From Ryuthela nishihirai (Eukaryota > Arthropoda > Arachnida > Araneae > Heptathelidae), in NCBI GenBank assembly GCA_038380435.1, contig JAWZYU010000001.1, positions 10,830,001 to 10,894,000 on the forward strand: 64,000 nt of DNA. The letters are read 5' to 3'. A program made the position numbers and the translations under genes. This document shows positions 46,046-56,839 of the stretch, piece by piece. Positions within the stretch are counted from its first letter, which is position 1. Every line of letters begins with the position of its first letter. Below the pieces are notes generated by a model. That model saw only the letters and a list, made by a program, of their open reading frames with translations. It did no database searches and was not told the DNA's origin.

Positions 46046-48075
46046 CCCTCGAGCAGAAAAGAGGGAACGGTGAGGATCTAAACGGCCTCAAGAGGAAAAA
46101 AGGTAATGTTGAGACTCTAAACGGCCTCGAGGAGAAAAGGAGGAAACTGTGGGCATCTAAACACCATCGAGGATAAAAGAGGCAACTGGGCATCTAAGCG
46201 CCCTCGAGGAGAAAAAGAAAATGGAAATGGTGGGAATATAAGCGCTCTCAAGAGGAAAAGAGGCAATGGTGAGCATCTAAACGTCCTCGAGGAGAAAACA
46301 GGCAACGTGAGCATCTAAACGCTCTCAAGAGGAAAAGAGGCAATGGTGAGCATCTAAATGCCCTCGAGGAGAAAAGAGGCAATGGTGAGCATCTAAACGT
46401 CCCCGAGGAGAAAACAGGCAACGGTGAGGATCTAAACGCCCTCAAGAGGAAAAGAGGCAATGGTGAACATCTAAACGCCCTCAAGAGGAAAAGAGGCAAC
46501 GGTGAACATCTAAACGCCCTCAAGAGGAAAAGAGGCAACGGTGAGCATCTAAATGCTCTCAAGAGGAAAAGAGGCAACAGTGAGCATCTAAACACCCTTG
46601 AGGAGAAAAGAGGCAACGGTGAGCATCTAAACGTCCCCGAGGAGAAAAGAGGCAACAGTGAACATCTAAACGCCCTCAAGAGGAAAAGAGGCAATGGTGA
46701 GCATCTAAATGCCCTCGAGGAGAAAAGAGGCAATGGTGAGCATCTAAACGTCCCCGAGGAGAAAACAGGCAACGGTGAACATCTAAACGCCCTCAAGAGG
46801 AAAAGAGGCAATGGTGAACATCTAAACGCCCTCAAGAGGAAAAGAGGCAACGGTGAACATCTAAACGCCCTCAAGAGGAAAAGAGGCAACGGTGAGCATC
46901 TAAATGCTCTCAAGAGGAAAAGAGGCAACAGTGAGCATCTAAACACCCTTGAGGAGAAAAGAGGCAACGGTGAGCATCTAAACGTCCCCGAGGAGAAAAG
47001 AGGCAACGGTGAACATCTAAACGCCCTCAAGAGGAAAAGAGGCAACGGTGAACATCTAAACGCCCTCAAGAGGAAAAGAGGCAACGGTGAGCATCTAAAC
47101 GCCCTCGAGGGGGAAAAGAGGCAATGGTGAGCATGTAAACGCCCTCAAGAGGAAAATAGGCAACAGTGAGCATCTAAACGCCCTCGAGGAGAAAATAGGC
47201 AACGGTGAGCATCTAAACGTCCCCGAGGAGAAAACAGGCAACGGTGAACATCTAAACGCCCTCAAGAGGAAAAGAGGCAACGGTGAGCATCTAAACGCCC
47301 TCGAGGGGAAAAGAGGCAATGGTGAACATCTAAACGCCCTCAAGAGGAAAAGAGGCAATGGTGAGCATGTAAACGCCCTCGAGGAGAAAAGAGGCAACGG
47401 TGAGCATCTAAATGCCCTCAAGAGGAAAAGAGGCAACGGTGAGCATCTAAACGCCCTCGAGGGGAAAAGAGGCAACAGTGAGCATCTAAACTCCCTCAAG
47501 AGGAAAAGAGGCAATGGTGAGCATGTAAACGCCCCCGAGGAGAAAACAGGCAATGGTGAGCATCTAAACGCCCTCAAGAGGAAAAGAGGCAACGGTGAGC
47601 ATCTAAACGCCCTCGAGGGGAAAAGAGGCAATGGTGAGCATGTAAACGCCCTCGAGGAGAAAAGAGGCAATGGTGAGCATCTAAGCGTCCTTGAGGAGAA
47701 AAGAGGCAACGGTGAATGTCCTCGAGGAGAAAAGAGGGGAAACGTTGTGCATCTAAATGCCCTCAAGGATAAAAGGAGGAAACGTGGGCATCCTAATGCC
47801 CTCAAGGATAAAAGGAGGAAACGTGAGCATCTAAATGCACTTGAAGAGAAATTAGGCAAAGGTGAGCATCAGAATACCTTAGAGGAGAAAAGAGGCAACA
47901 GAGGGCATCAAAGCGCCCTAGAGGAGGAAAGAGACAATAGCGCCTTTGAAGAGAAAAAGAGCCAGCGTTTGGCATCTAAATGCTTTCGAGTAGAAAACAG
48001 GCAAAGGTGGGCATTCAAAGGCCCTCCAGGACAAAAGAGGCAAACGCGAGCATCCAAAGGCCCTCGATGATAGAA
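46046..48075. repeat. 39-bp minisatellite, about 50 units
   Basis: The unit is gaggaaaagaggcaacggtg plus aacatctaaacgccctcaa. The core (about 46260-47700) is homogeneous. Units at both edges drift in sequence and length. Two main variants alternate: aagaggaaaagagg and gaggagaaaa(g/c)agg. Because 39 is divisible by three, long frames stay open on both strands, but start codons fall at random. A 351-bp higher-order block (nine units) is duplicated (for example aacaccctt at 46591 and 46942). A coding role is not supported. Confidence 0.95.
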
Positions 48076-48484
48076 GATTCAAAAATTTTCCTCCCAAAAA
48101 GGACAATGAGCCGTAGTCCCCTGTTCAAGAGAGGCATGCAGGTGGTTCTCCATATATTCTAAGGAATGGAATATTTTCCGTAAATAATGCATAATGGATA
48201 TAGAGCCTTGACGTTTAACGAGGTAAATGGCAGTTATTTTCACAAATATTCTTTCCACCACCAAGAAACGGTCTCGCTACTTTTCTACCAAATGCAATTT
48301 TTTATGAGCGTGGATAAAGTATGCACACATAGAAAGACTCAGATTTCAAAAATCCCTTCCCAAATAATAAATTTTCGGAATTTCAGTGAGTATTGATTAA
48401 ATTAAATTAATGAACATTAAAGTAAAAAAAAAGTGAATGTAAAGACATCCTGCTTACAAAAGAGTAAATAATTTTTAAAAAAGG
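48076..48484. other. Unassigned
   Basis: No feature seen beyond short motif-free frames. Confidence 0.35.
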
Positions 48485-48487
48485 TAA

Positions 48488-48640
48488 GAAACGGGTTCGA
48501 GCCCCTGATAAGGCATGGATGTTTGAGTTGTTTTTCTGCTGAGGTCCTGCCATCCTCTCAGACTTTCTACTATGGCATAAAAACTGACAGGCTCCTGTCA
48601 GACCTATGTGGCAAGCAGATGCTTGAGGAGGTATATTTTT
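48488..48640 (+). mobile_element. SINE family 1, 5'-truncated
   Basis: Starts at the B-box (gggttcgagcccc) and continues through ctgctgaggtcctgccatcc, gacaggctcctgtcagacc and gcaagcagatgcttgagg. The A-box half is missing. Confidence 0.85.
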
Positions 48641-49600
48641 AAGAAACGGTTTTATTGAAAACGGTTTGTGGAACAATATACGGTAGTTGGAACAATATTC
48701 TAAAAACTCAAATATGGAAATTGGCGTATACCTGAAGATGTAGGAGAGAAACTAGAAGATGTAAAAAGGAAGTGAAAAATCGAGAAACGATTTCAAGGCA
48801 TCATTATTAACGAATAAGAAAGAATAAGTCTCTCTTTTTTTTTGATAGTTAGATTTATTAACACATGTATTTGGAGAAATTCGCAGAGCCTTAAATGTAA
48901 CGGAAAAGATTGCAATAAGTAGAGTGCCCATATTCGATCAGAAATAAATTAAAACCAATTACAGTGCAATGTAAAGATAAGAATCGGAGGAGAAATATTT
49001 TGCTGGCAGCAAAGAAGAGAAAATTTATTTCCTCAGAATGTGTATCTTGGAGATTGGGGAGTTATAAAATATACATAGACCGTATTTCTTCGATTCTAAG
49101 ACGCACCCCGTTTCTAGAGACGTTTATATGGGAAAAGAAGGGCGTCTCAGAATCGAAGAAATACGGTCTATGTATTGAACGAACATTTGACACCGTCGAA
49201 TAAAGAGTTACTTTATGAAACGAAACAATATAAGCAAACACATCACTATAAATTTGTGTGGCCAAATTTTCATCAGAAAAGATGAAAACTCGAAGATAAT
49301 TGGAATCAAGAGGAAAGAAGAGTTATCAATGTTGAAGTAAAAATGACTACAATTACGATGAACAACACGGATGATAACTTAGTGTGGACAAGTGACGATT
49401 TAGAAGGTAGTGTAGATCAGTGGTTCTCAACCTGTTTTTTCTAATGCCCCCCCCCCCCCTCCTTCTGACCGTAATTTCCCTTGGTGGCCCCCTCATAGCC
49501 GTTATTAGTGAAAAAACATATTTAACTCTTTTGTAACATATTTTACTCTTTTATAGCATGTTTTGCGTTATATGAAGAAGGAATTGCAAAAATCAGTGAT
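48641..49600. other. Mostly unassigned; holds a hairpin and a hAT-like terminus
   Basis: Apart from the hairpin at 49072-49174, the stretch agtggttctcaacctgtttt at 49421-49440 followed by a C run resembles the terminus of hAT-derived elements. No second end is visible. Confidence 0.4.
49072..49174. repeat. Hairpin-forming inverted repeat (MITE-like)
   Basis: The left arm tacatagaccgtatttcttc plus gattctaagacgc is matched by its inverse at 49141-49174 with a single difference (taag against tgag). The loop is about 35 bp. The short size and near-perfect arms fit a deletion derivative of a DNA transposon. Confidence 0.85.
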
Positions 49601-49860
49601 CTATGTAATAAAAAAGGTGTCTGTCTGTGAATTGAAAAAAACTTTGAATACCTATTCACAATCTGACGTATCCGTGAAAAAATTCACTGTAAGGTTAATC
49701 TGTGAACTGTATCTGGGGAATACAGTGGTTTCCATAAATTCAGGAAAAATGAGAAAAATCGAGGTAATTCGTCCAAACATTTTGCGATCTTCACCAAACT
49801 TGTTCATGTAACCAGGAAAGTAATGCTGAGTGAGCATATCGTATGCAAATTAGTCTAGGT
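49601..49860 (+). mobile_element. Helitron-like 5' end fragment
   Basis: The segment tctatgtaataaaaaaggtg and then tctgtctgtg matches the 5' end of the Helitron at 53533. No CTAG-hairpin 3' end is found before the Tc1 fragment at 49930. Confidence 0.5.
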
Positions 49861-49929
49861 TGCGTCAATTTGCAAAATCGGACAACGGCATAAAAACGGG
49901 TATTTTGGAGTAGATCGTTATTTTGTGTT

Positions 49930-50625
49930 GTAAATGTGAGTAAAGAGATTCGAAATAGCCATTTTGTAGGAATGACCTCGAGACATCATTTGCCAAACGA
50001 ACTGTGGTGGAAAGTTATTGGCCGGCTCGAAGTATGCCAAAGTCAGTCAGACATGGCGCGATGGCTGAATGTGAGTTCTCCTGTGGTCCATAGACTGTGG
50101 AATCAATTTCTTAGCACGTATTTCGTGACTCGGAGGTTTAGCCGAGGAAGGCTAGAGTTACAATCGCCTTATAAGACCGATATCTGCGATTACCAGCACG
50201 AAGGAGCAGGATGTCTGCTCTCTCTCAGCTAGGATCCTCTCTTGCAGCAGCCACTGGGGAGGTTGTATCAGCTTCTACTGTGCGTAGAAGGCCTTCATGA
50301 GGGAGGTCTGTACGCTAGAAGGCCAGTAATTTATATACCCCTCACGTCACAGTAGAGAATTGGGCACGCACGCATGTTAATGGACAGAAGAGCAATGGAG
50401 GTCCGTACTCTTCACAGATTAGTCCCGGTATTGCTTGCAGAGTGATTCCGGACATTCTTTTGATATGGAGAGAACGAGGTACCCGGTATCATCCCAGTAA
50501 TATCCGTCAAAGAGACAGTTACGGCGGAGGTAGCGTTCGTGTTTGTGGTGGCATTTCCTTAGGTGGACGCACAGACATTTATATTTTGACGAGTGGGAAC
50601 CTCAATGCTCAAAGGTATTGATTTC
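49930..50625 (+). mobile_element. Tc1-like element, N-terminal half
   Basis: The frame 49936-50232 is a Tc1 DNA-binding region: RHHLPNELWWKVIGRLEVCQ, then SQSDMARWLNVSSPVVHRLW (first helix-turn-helix). Broken frames continue through 50625, with a GGVRVCGGISLGGRTD-like block near 50525-50580. The C-terminal catalytic part is absent. Truncated at about 50630. Confidence 0.75.
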
Positions 50626-50881
50626 AGATCTAGTCTTAAAAAATGGCTAGCACGTCACGTTTTTATGTTAGTGGTCATTTTGACTCCTATTAAGATCTTC
50701 CTATACCAACACCTCCAAGCAACTGGGAAAATATCAGATATTTTACTTTTTGTAATTGGCAACACTGATTGACAAGTGCGGAAAACATGTAACAGTAACC
50801 TAACCTCAGACGGACATTCTTGTTGTTTCCATTGTAGGAGGAACACGTGCTGTACGTTGCAGATAGAACTTTGGCGTTTAA
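50626..50881. other. Unassigned upstream flank
   Basis: Between the Tc1 fragment and the next frame. A possible acceptor (tttccattgtag at 50827-50838) lies upstream of the ATG at 50882. Confidence 0.3.
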
Positions 50882-51271
50882 ATGGCACAAAGGCAGCGTC
50901 GTGGATGTGTTAATGTGCCAGATAAGTTTTGCTATGTGTGTGGAAATTATATTTTAAAACCCCATGATCGTTCGTTGACAAAGATTGCAAAGAAAGCCTA
51001 TAACTTGTATTTTGGATGTCATGTTGGAGATCAGGACAAAACATGGGCTCCATATGTGTGCTGCATTTCGTGCTTTGTTGGCCTGAGTGAATGGTTGAAA
51101 GGCAAGATAAAATCCATGCCCTTTGCAGTTCCAATGGTTTGGCGTGAGCCAACGAGTCACTTGCATGTTTGCTACTTTTGTTTAACTAAAGTGTCGGGCT
51201 TTTCAAAAAAAAAAACGATATACAAATGTTCCTTCGCCATAAGACCAGTTCCTCATGGAGAATATATGTAG
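50882..51271 (+). pseudogene. N-terminal part of the multicopy uncharacterised protein family, truncated
   Basis: The frame begins MAQRQRRGCVNVPDKFCYVC. Paired cysteines (C17/C20, C61/C64, C97/C100) look like zinc-binding knuckles. A PFAVPMVWREPTSH block precedes the third pair, and RPVPHGEY stands at the end, just before the frame runs into the 21-bp repeats at about 51264. From memory, this is the amino-terminal half of the family whose remaining half is at 12037-13185. A frameshift-like irregularity (A run) sits at 51208-51217. Function unknown. Confidence 0.6.
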
Positions 51272-51747
51272 TGAATAAGTGAATGCATGTAGTGAATAAT
51301 TGAATGCATCATTGGAATATAGGGAATGAGTGAATATGTATAGCGAATGAGTGAATATGTATAGGGAATGAGTGAATATGTATAGCGAATGAGTGAATAT
51401 GTATAGGGAATGAGTGAATATGTATAGCGAATGAGTGAATATGTATAGGGAATGAGTGAATATGTATAGGGAATGAGTGAATATGTATAGGGAATGAGTG
51501 AATACGTATAGTGAATGAGTGAATATGTATAGGGAATGAGTGAATAGGAATAGTGAATAAGCATGGAGTGGAGTGAACGAGTGAATGCATGTAATGAGTG
51601 AGTGAATGCATGTAATGAGCGAGTGAGTGAATGCATGTAATCAGTGAGTGAATGCATGTAATCAGTGAGTGAATGCATATAGTGAGTGAGTGAATGCATG
51701 TAGTGAGTGAGTGAATGCATGTAGTGAGTGAGTGAATGTGTGAGTGT
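51264..51747. repeat. Element-borne minisatellite, 21-bp units (Polinton-like end, copy 1)
   Basis: Units of the type gaatgagtgaatatgtatag and, at the right, gagtgaatgcatgtaatcagt (21-25 bp) are tandemly repeated about 22 times. They run directly into the conserved sequence at 51748. The related array at 59640-60585 occupies the same position in copy 2 but with different unit types. The minus-strand frames through it (51253-51774, 51309-51611) are artefacts. Confidence 0.9.
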
Positions 51748-51900
51748 GTTGTACCAGAGCCTCATGTTAGCCATCCATTACCTGAGGTTTTCCCTAAAGA
51801 TAAAAGGAACTTTTGAGGAAATCAACAGATAATGGATGTTGCCCGTCTCCCACGATCTAGGACGTCTGAGGGTGGCTTTTGGGGGAGACATTTTTTTTTC
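51748..51900. mobile_element. Conserved subterminal segment of a Polinton-like element, copy 1
   Basis: About 150 bp (gttgtaccagagcctcatgt ... ggtggcttttgggggagaca) match 60586-60735 with very few differences, followed in both copies by a long T-rich tract. Nearly identical sequence in two places, both bordered by the same kind of minisatellite and by homologous coding sequence, marks a mobile-element end. Confidence 0.8.
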
Positions 51901-51975
51901 TTTTTTTTTTTTTTCTTTTTTTTCAACTTTGTTTCCCTTTTTCTTTCTGTCTTCAGTTTAATGTTCTTCTGTTTT

Positions 51976-52557
51976 TTAATTATCCTTCTCCGATTTTAGG
52001 TCAACCGAGAATGCCTTCCACATAGCAAAGAGGACCAGCAAAAGATGTAAAACAGAGAATATAAATCTCATCACATGCCACGTAATGAGGAAGACATCCT
52101 CTTCATCGTCCTCTGATCTTGTTATTGATAACAGCCAATTATTGGTGACTTCACATTCACTGGTGGCAGTAGATGTGGAAGATCTCGAATCACACGGCTG
52201 CGACAGTCCTGATGTTTTTGGCCCAGAATCCTCATCATCCACCGAAAGTGGTTCTGATATATATCTTTTTGGTGGAATGTTTACCATTTCAAATCTAATG
52301 GCACTGTGGTCATTGCGAGGGGAGGGGATATAGAATGTTGATGGTGAATATATTGATATAGAATATTGACCACTTTCTAGTGGCTGGCTACGCTCATTGC
52401 TCCCCTCCATACTCCCTAAACAACAGGAGCAACAAAGGTTCTTCATCTGTTTCCACCTTCGACGGAGGCATTCCCTGCCCCTCCTTGCAAAACTTGACGC
52501 GCGTTGGCGTACATTAAACGCTCTGCGCATGACATCACCACTAGGCATCCTGCCCAT
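51976..52557 (-). CDS. Small predicted membrane protein of the Polinton-like element
   Basis: A 193-codon frame reads toward the element end. The N-terminal third is basic, with a CCSCC cluster (about residues 42-46). The middle is Ser-rich and acidic. A hydrophobic segment (about residues 160-182, FIFSVLHLLLVLFAMWKAFS) near the C terminus predicts a tail-anchored or single-pass protein. The acidic-plus-hydrophobic C terminus is conserved in the remnant at 60770-60897, which suggests real coding sequence. I recognise no family. It could be an accessory gene of the element. Whether 51976-52557 is intact is not provable from one copy. Confidence 0.5.
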   Translation of the reverse strand: MGRMPSGDVMRRAFNVRQRASSFARRGRECLRRRWKQMKNLCCSCCLGSMEGSNERSQPLESGQYSISIYSPSTFYIPSPRNDHSAIRFEMVNIPPKRYISEPLSVDDEDSGPKTSGLSQPCDSRSSTSTATSECEVTNNWLLSITRSEDDEEDVFLITWHVMRFIFSVLHLLLVLFAMWKAFSVDLKSEKDN

Positions 52558-53056
52558 TCAACTCAATACAAATAATATTCAGCATACACTATCTAGCAAC
52601 TACTTCAAATATAAATATCTCGAATCAAATAACACTTACATTCGCATCCAAAACATTTCGTCTTAACTCTTCTAAGGAAAGATTTCCTTTAAACTAGTTA
52701 ATTGTTTTTCAGTTACATTGTTCAGAATTTTGAATAATTAAGATTTTAATTTGTTGCGTCTGCTGAAGGTTTATAATGCCAGAAACAGGTAACAATGAGA
52801 ATAAATTTCACATATTACTATTTATTTATTTTTGATGGCGACCATTTTGAATATATTAAAATTAGTTTGGGGGACTGCAAATGGTCATTTCTTAAAATCA
52901 CATCGATTACGTATTTATCTGTTTCTTTACTCCACACACGTGATCAGAAAAGCGCTTAAATGATTAAAAGCAAAATTTCTGAATAGTAATTTACTTCGTC
53001 ATCACATGATCACATACAAATTTAAAATAGAAATTAATATAATTCTTAATTCAAAG
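52558..53056. other. Unassigned AT-rich DNA
   Basis: No further Polinton genes follow copy 1, so that element is truncated near 52560-52670. Confidence 0.4.
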
Positions 53057-53461
53057 GAATGGACAACGCTTTTTTGTCCGTTAGATTTATTTACAGAAGT
53101 GTTGCAATGTGCTATTCTCATGGGGCCGAGCGCTTTCGACTGTACTCGGCAATCATCATCAGAGCTGCGTACAGTTCCTTGTAGAGGCGGATTGTTGTTA
53201 ATGACAGGTTAGGTTAAGCAAAAATAATCCACTAGCATGCTGAAACTTCCTTCCGCTGCAGAACTCTCGTCAGCAAAAATGTCTGCATGAAAAAAAGGTA
53301 TTATTATTTTAGCTTAACTTGTCACCAACAATCCGCATCTCCAAGGAACTGTACGCCGCCATGATGATGACTGCTGAGTCTAAAGCGCTCGGCTCCATGT
53401 AAATAGCACACTGCAACACTGGTGTAAATAAATCTAACCGACAAAAAAGCGTTGTCCATTC
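53057..53461. mobile_element. Foldback MITE with ~150-bp arms
   Basis: The left arm (gaatggacaacgcttttttg at 53057 through gcggattgttg near 53195) is inverted at 53320-53461 (caacaatccgcatc ... aaaaaagcgttgtccattc). Arms are about 85-90% matched by eye, and the ~110-bp centre is unrelated. No coding capacity. Confidence 0.85.
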
Positions 53462-53532
53462 TTATGAGTTAATAATGATGGCGTGAAATCGTTTATCGAT
53501 TTACCACTATATTCTATACAATGATATAATTA

Positions 53533-54519
53533 TCTATGTAATAAAAGAAGGTGTCAGTGAGTCTGTCTGTGGCAGCCATAACTCATCGGGAAATCAACGT
53601 ACACGCTCCAAATTTTCAGAGAACGTTTCTGGTGGTGGTCCAGATTGCAGTGCCAAATTTCTGGTCGAAAGGCGAAAAGTGGGGGGGGGGACTTGCTAGA
53701 ACCAAAAATATTTACCATGCTATTCCTACGGGAAATGAGAATCGTTGTCAAATTACTGTTGCCATTTTCTGCTCCCTAACTGTGAAAGTTATGTGTTAAA
53801 ATAGCATTTAAAATTCTGCTGCAAATCTGATGCCGTTGCCAGATTCCCCACATTTCGAAAAGCATTATTTAGGCGTTCCATTGCAGTTAGGGACCTGATG
53901 TTCTAACCAAAAATGGGGTCGGGTACGGGGAACCCGCGTACGAAATTTGGGACCTATCCGTGAAATACGACGGGAATTACAGAATGCCAAAATCTGACGA
54001 AATAATCTCGATCGTTTGTCACGGGCTGAGAGCGCGCACCGAGTCAGCAATGGTCTTTGCAACACCGGAAATTCTTCGCGTTCAAACTGTGATAAAATGT
54101 CGGGGGGAGGAATACTAAATAACCTTTAGTGCAGGAAACAACAGAATATGAAGATTGAAAGTGAGACACGAGTTGTCACAATTTGTGTAGAAACGAAGCC
54201 ACGGGCCAAGTGAGAACCTGATTTTTAAGCCAATCACCTGGCACACGGGGGACGATGTGCAGGAAATTTGTACCGTGCGAACGAATATCACGGGAGCCAT
54301 AGGGCGGCAAAATCTGTGGGAACGGAAATAATATCTCGATAGCTTACGCAGAAACTAAGCCACGGGCTATGAGGAGTGCTCGCTGATGTCAAAAACGATC
54401 CGGGCAAATTTCTTCCTGTTGAATATCTGTGCTAAAATGTCGGTGGTGGTGGTGGGGGGGGGGGCTTGTTCTTACAGGTTAAAAGTGACACCCGGGCAGC
54501 GCCGGGTACGTTCAGCTAG
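53533..54519 (+). mobile_element. Non-autonomous Helitron
   Basis: Starts TCTATGTAATAAAAG after an A and ends ...TTCAGCTAG before a T, the A|T target pattern of Helitrons. A GC-rich hairpin (acccgggcagcgccgggt, 54489-54508) lies about 11 bp before the CTAG end. Repeated blocks (ggccacgggc-like) inside suggest an older Rep/helicase-free derivative. No Rep or helicase frame is seen. Confidence 0.8.
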
Positions 54520-54735
54520 TAATTAAAAACAGAAAATAAAACAACAACGACAACAAAAAGAAAAACACGAATTGAAAACACAAACACGAAAAATTAAACG
54601 CATTTATAAAATTAACCTATAAAATTACGGGTTACACAAAAATATCACCTATTGTACAAGTCATCGTTTCACATTAAAATTGCAGTTGCTTAAAACAATA
54701 CCAGATACAGGATATGGCTTCTTCAAACATTACTT
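54520..54735. other. Unassigned
   Basis: A-rich stretch between the Helitron and the CR1-like fragment. Confidence 0.3.
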
Positions 54736-54736
54736 T

Positions 54737-55215
54737 TCAAATATTTACATCTAATAACCATTTCGAAACTTTAATTTTAATTTCTGAATAAGTGCTCAGG
54801 CATAACAGATCTCTCGATAGAGAATTAAAAACCTTGGGTATTTGATAAGATATCAGCGCTTTACCATAATTATTGTGAAAAACTGGTTCGACAAAATAAT
54901 TTTTACACTTTTGTCTTGTATTGATCACATGCAAAATTTTCTCCTTGTGTTCATTTTTAAAGTAATGTCTAAATGATAATTACATAAATTTATGACAAGT
55001 CAACCGGTGAAATGATCAGATAATGAAAACTATTGCCAAGTTGATCTTCATTAAATACATATTTATTGAATTTAACAATATTATTTAGAGTACTTTTTTG
55101 TATTCGTTTTATTTTATTTAAAACAGGTTTATATCTGCATCCATATATACTGATACCATACCTAATGATTGATACTCAGAGAGCTTTATATATCATTGTT
55201 ATGACATTCAATGTA
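54737..55215 (-). pseudogene. CR1/jockey-like non-LTR retrotransposon, ORF2 C-terminal fragment
   Basis: The frame 54737-54934 has INTRQKCKNYF, then NNYGKALISYQIPKVFNSLS, the typical tail of non-LTR polymerases. The upstream minus strand (54940-55215) gives YKALRVSIIRYGISIYGCRY and NKIKRIQKSTLN, the segment downstream of the RT palm. Catalytic motifs are outside the fragment, so this is a 5'-truncated insertion. Confidence 0.65.
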
Positions 55216-55287
55216 ATAAGTGTATTCAACTTCAACACTTTTTAAGATGCATGCCTTAGTTAGTCACAAGTATATTTTATGTGCGAA

Positions 55288-55330
55288 GCAGCTGCTTGAG
55301 GGGGTATTTATTTTTATTTATTTACACCAA
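55288..55330 (+). mobile_element. SINE family 1, tail fragment
   Basis: gcgaagcagctgcttgaggg and ggtatttatttttatttatt, the last ~40 bp of the family. Confidence 0.7.
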
Positions 55331-55489
55331 AAAGAATGGAAGTAGAGATATGTAAATCGCAGGAGGCACTCGATCATTGGAGATAAGCAAATGATCAAAG
55401 TTTCGCAGCGAATGGACATGTGACACCCGTCAAGCCGTGGAAGTTATTAGATTCGTATTATAGCATGACCGACCGTAAATTCAGAGCTG
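55331..55489. other. Unassigned; may belong to the Tc1 fragment
   Basis: Some of this may encode the extreme N terminus of the following transposase remnant, but frames are broken. Confidence 0.3.
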
Positions 55490-55690
55490 CGAAAATGTTC
55501 AGAACATGCCTTGGAGATGCCTGAGGGACCTTTATGCAAAATTGACGCCTTCTAAGAGAGAGAGAGCGAATCGTCGATATGAGAGAGCTCGGATTGAGCT
55601 TTCGAGCGATCGCCACATACATTGGGCACAATGTGAGCACAGTGCAACAGTGCATTTCACCCAACATCATGGAGCACCAATGACAGGAAG
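55490..55690 (+). mobile_element. Tc1-like N-terminal fragment
   Basis: In overlapping frames, an LTPSKRERANRR-like block and an ERIVDMRELGLSFRAIATYI block (55557-55615) form a Tc1 helix-turn-helix, followed by a NVSTVQQC-like recognition helix. No catalytic domain follows. Confidence 0.65.
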
Positions 55691-56019
55691 GACAGGTATG
55701 AGACCAGCCAAAACTTCCTATAACAGAAAGCCAGGGCGCCAAATTTATGACGTCAGCTTACGTGGTCATACCATATAGACACTTCTATGTTTTTGATTCT
55801 AATATTATTACTGGTAGATTCTGTGCTAATCTTTATGTCTGTCTATAAAATATTTTATTTGGGAGAAATTTTATTTTTATTAATTAGCATTATGATATTT
55901 GAAAATAAATATGAATAATTTCTTTCTAAATAAAATATATTTATAGATAAACATTAGTACAAAGATTAGTACAAGAGTCCATCAGTAATAATATTAAAAT
56001 AAAAAAAATAATAAGTGTT
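55691..56019. other. Unassigned AT-rich DNA
   Basis: No feature seen. Confidence 0.35.
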
Positions 56020-56790
56020 TATATACACTGAAGTGCCGTTGAATTAGGGATAGCAACCTAGTAACGAGTTGGACCCCCTCTGGCCCTGAAAACGGCCGCC
56101 ACACGACAAAGCAAGGAGTCCACAAGCTTGCGTAAATATTCCACAGGTATGGCGACCCATGCATCCCCAAGAGCTGTCCATAATTCTCTCAAGGTCGTCG
56201 CTGATGGGACATGGACCGAACACTCTGCTCGATGATATCCCAAAGATTTTCGATGGGATTTAAACCTGGGCTTCTAAGTGATCAATTCATTATTTCAAAA
56301 TCAGCAGAATGCTCCTGCAACCATGCAGTAGTCAACCTGAACTTGTGAGATGAACAGTTGTCTTGCTGATAGTCGCCATCTCCATTGAGATGCATGATGG
56401 CCATAAATGGGTGTAAATGGTCAGCCATGAGTTCTATGTACCGGGTTGCATTGAGAGTCTTCGGTACACGTAACAAAGGTCCCACAGACGTCCAATTGAA
56501 GACATCCCAGGCCATCAATGAGCTACCACCAGCTTGTACAGTTCCGACCAAACATGCAGGATCCACGGCTTCTTGGGGTTGGAGCCATCCGCTCAGTCTC
56601 CCATCAGCGTGATAAAGTTTAATTCGGGATTCACCACTCCAGGCTATTCATTGCCAATTTTCGATGTTCTTTAGCCCAGACAAGGCGTTGAACCCTGTGT
56701 CATGCCATTAGAAGTGGACTTATTAGGTCGGCGACTCACGAAGCCGAGATGATGAAGTGAGCGTTGCATGATCCGTGCACTGACTTCCCA
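56020..56790 (-). mobile_element. Tc1-like element, C-terminal two-thirds
   Basis: Minus frame 56282-56566 has LMAWDVFNWTSVGPLLRVPK, TRYIELMADHLHPFM and YQQDNCSSHK (second catalytic Asp region). 56058-56243 supplies the C-terminal tail ending RGGPTRY. The left edge has the tatacactgaagtgccgttg terminus, shared with the Tc1 fragment at 43287. The N-terminal side is cut near 56790-56840 by a SINE. Confidence 0.8.
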
Positions 56791-56839
56791 GCTGGAACCC
56801 GCGTTCAGATGGGAGTGATTTCAGATAATGTGTGGCCCC

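Noticed and set aside
46248..47859. Long minus-strand frames (278 and 254 codons) with Arg/Cys/Pro/Leu/Phe repeats
   Set aside because: They are translations of the 39-bp minisatellite. Unit length divisible by three keeps frames open. No promoter, start context or non-repeat domain.
46046..48075. CRISPR-like regular repeats
   Set aside because: Units are directly tandem with no unique spacers, and the context is eukaryotic.
51253..51774. Minus frames of 173 and 100 codons with Tyr/Ser/Leu/Ile repeats
   Set aside because: Same reason: 21-bp repeats in the copy 1 array.
52085..52666. Plus-strand frames opposite the 193-codon protein
   Set aside because: The minus frame is longer, has its C terminus conserved in copy 2 and a coherent hydrophobic segment, so the plus frames are shadows.
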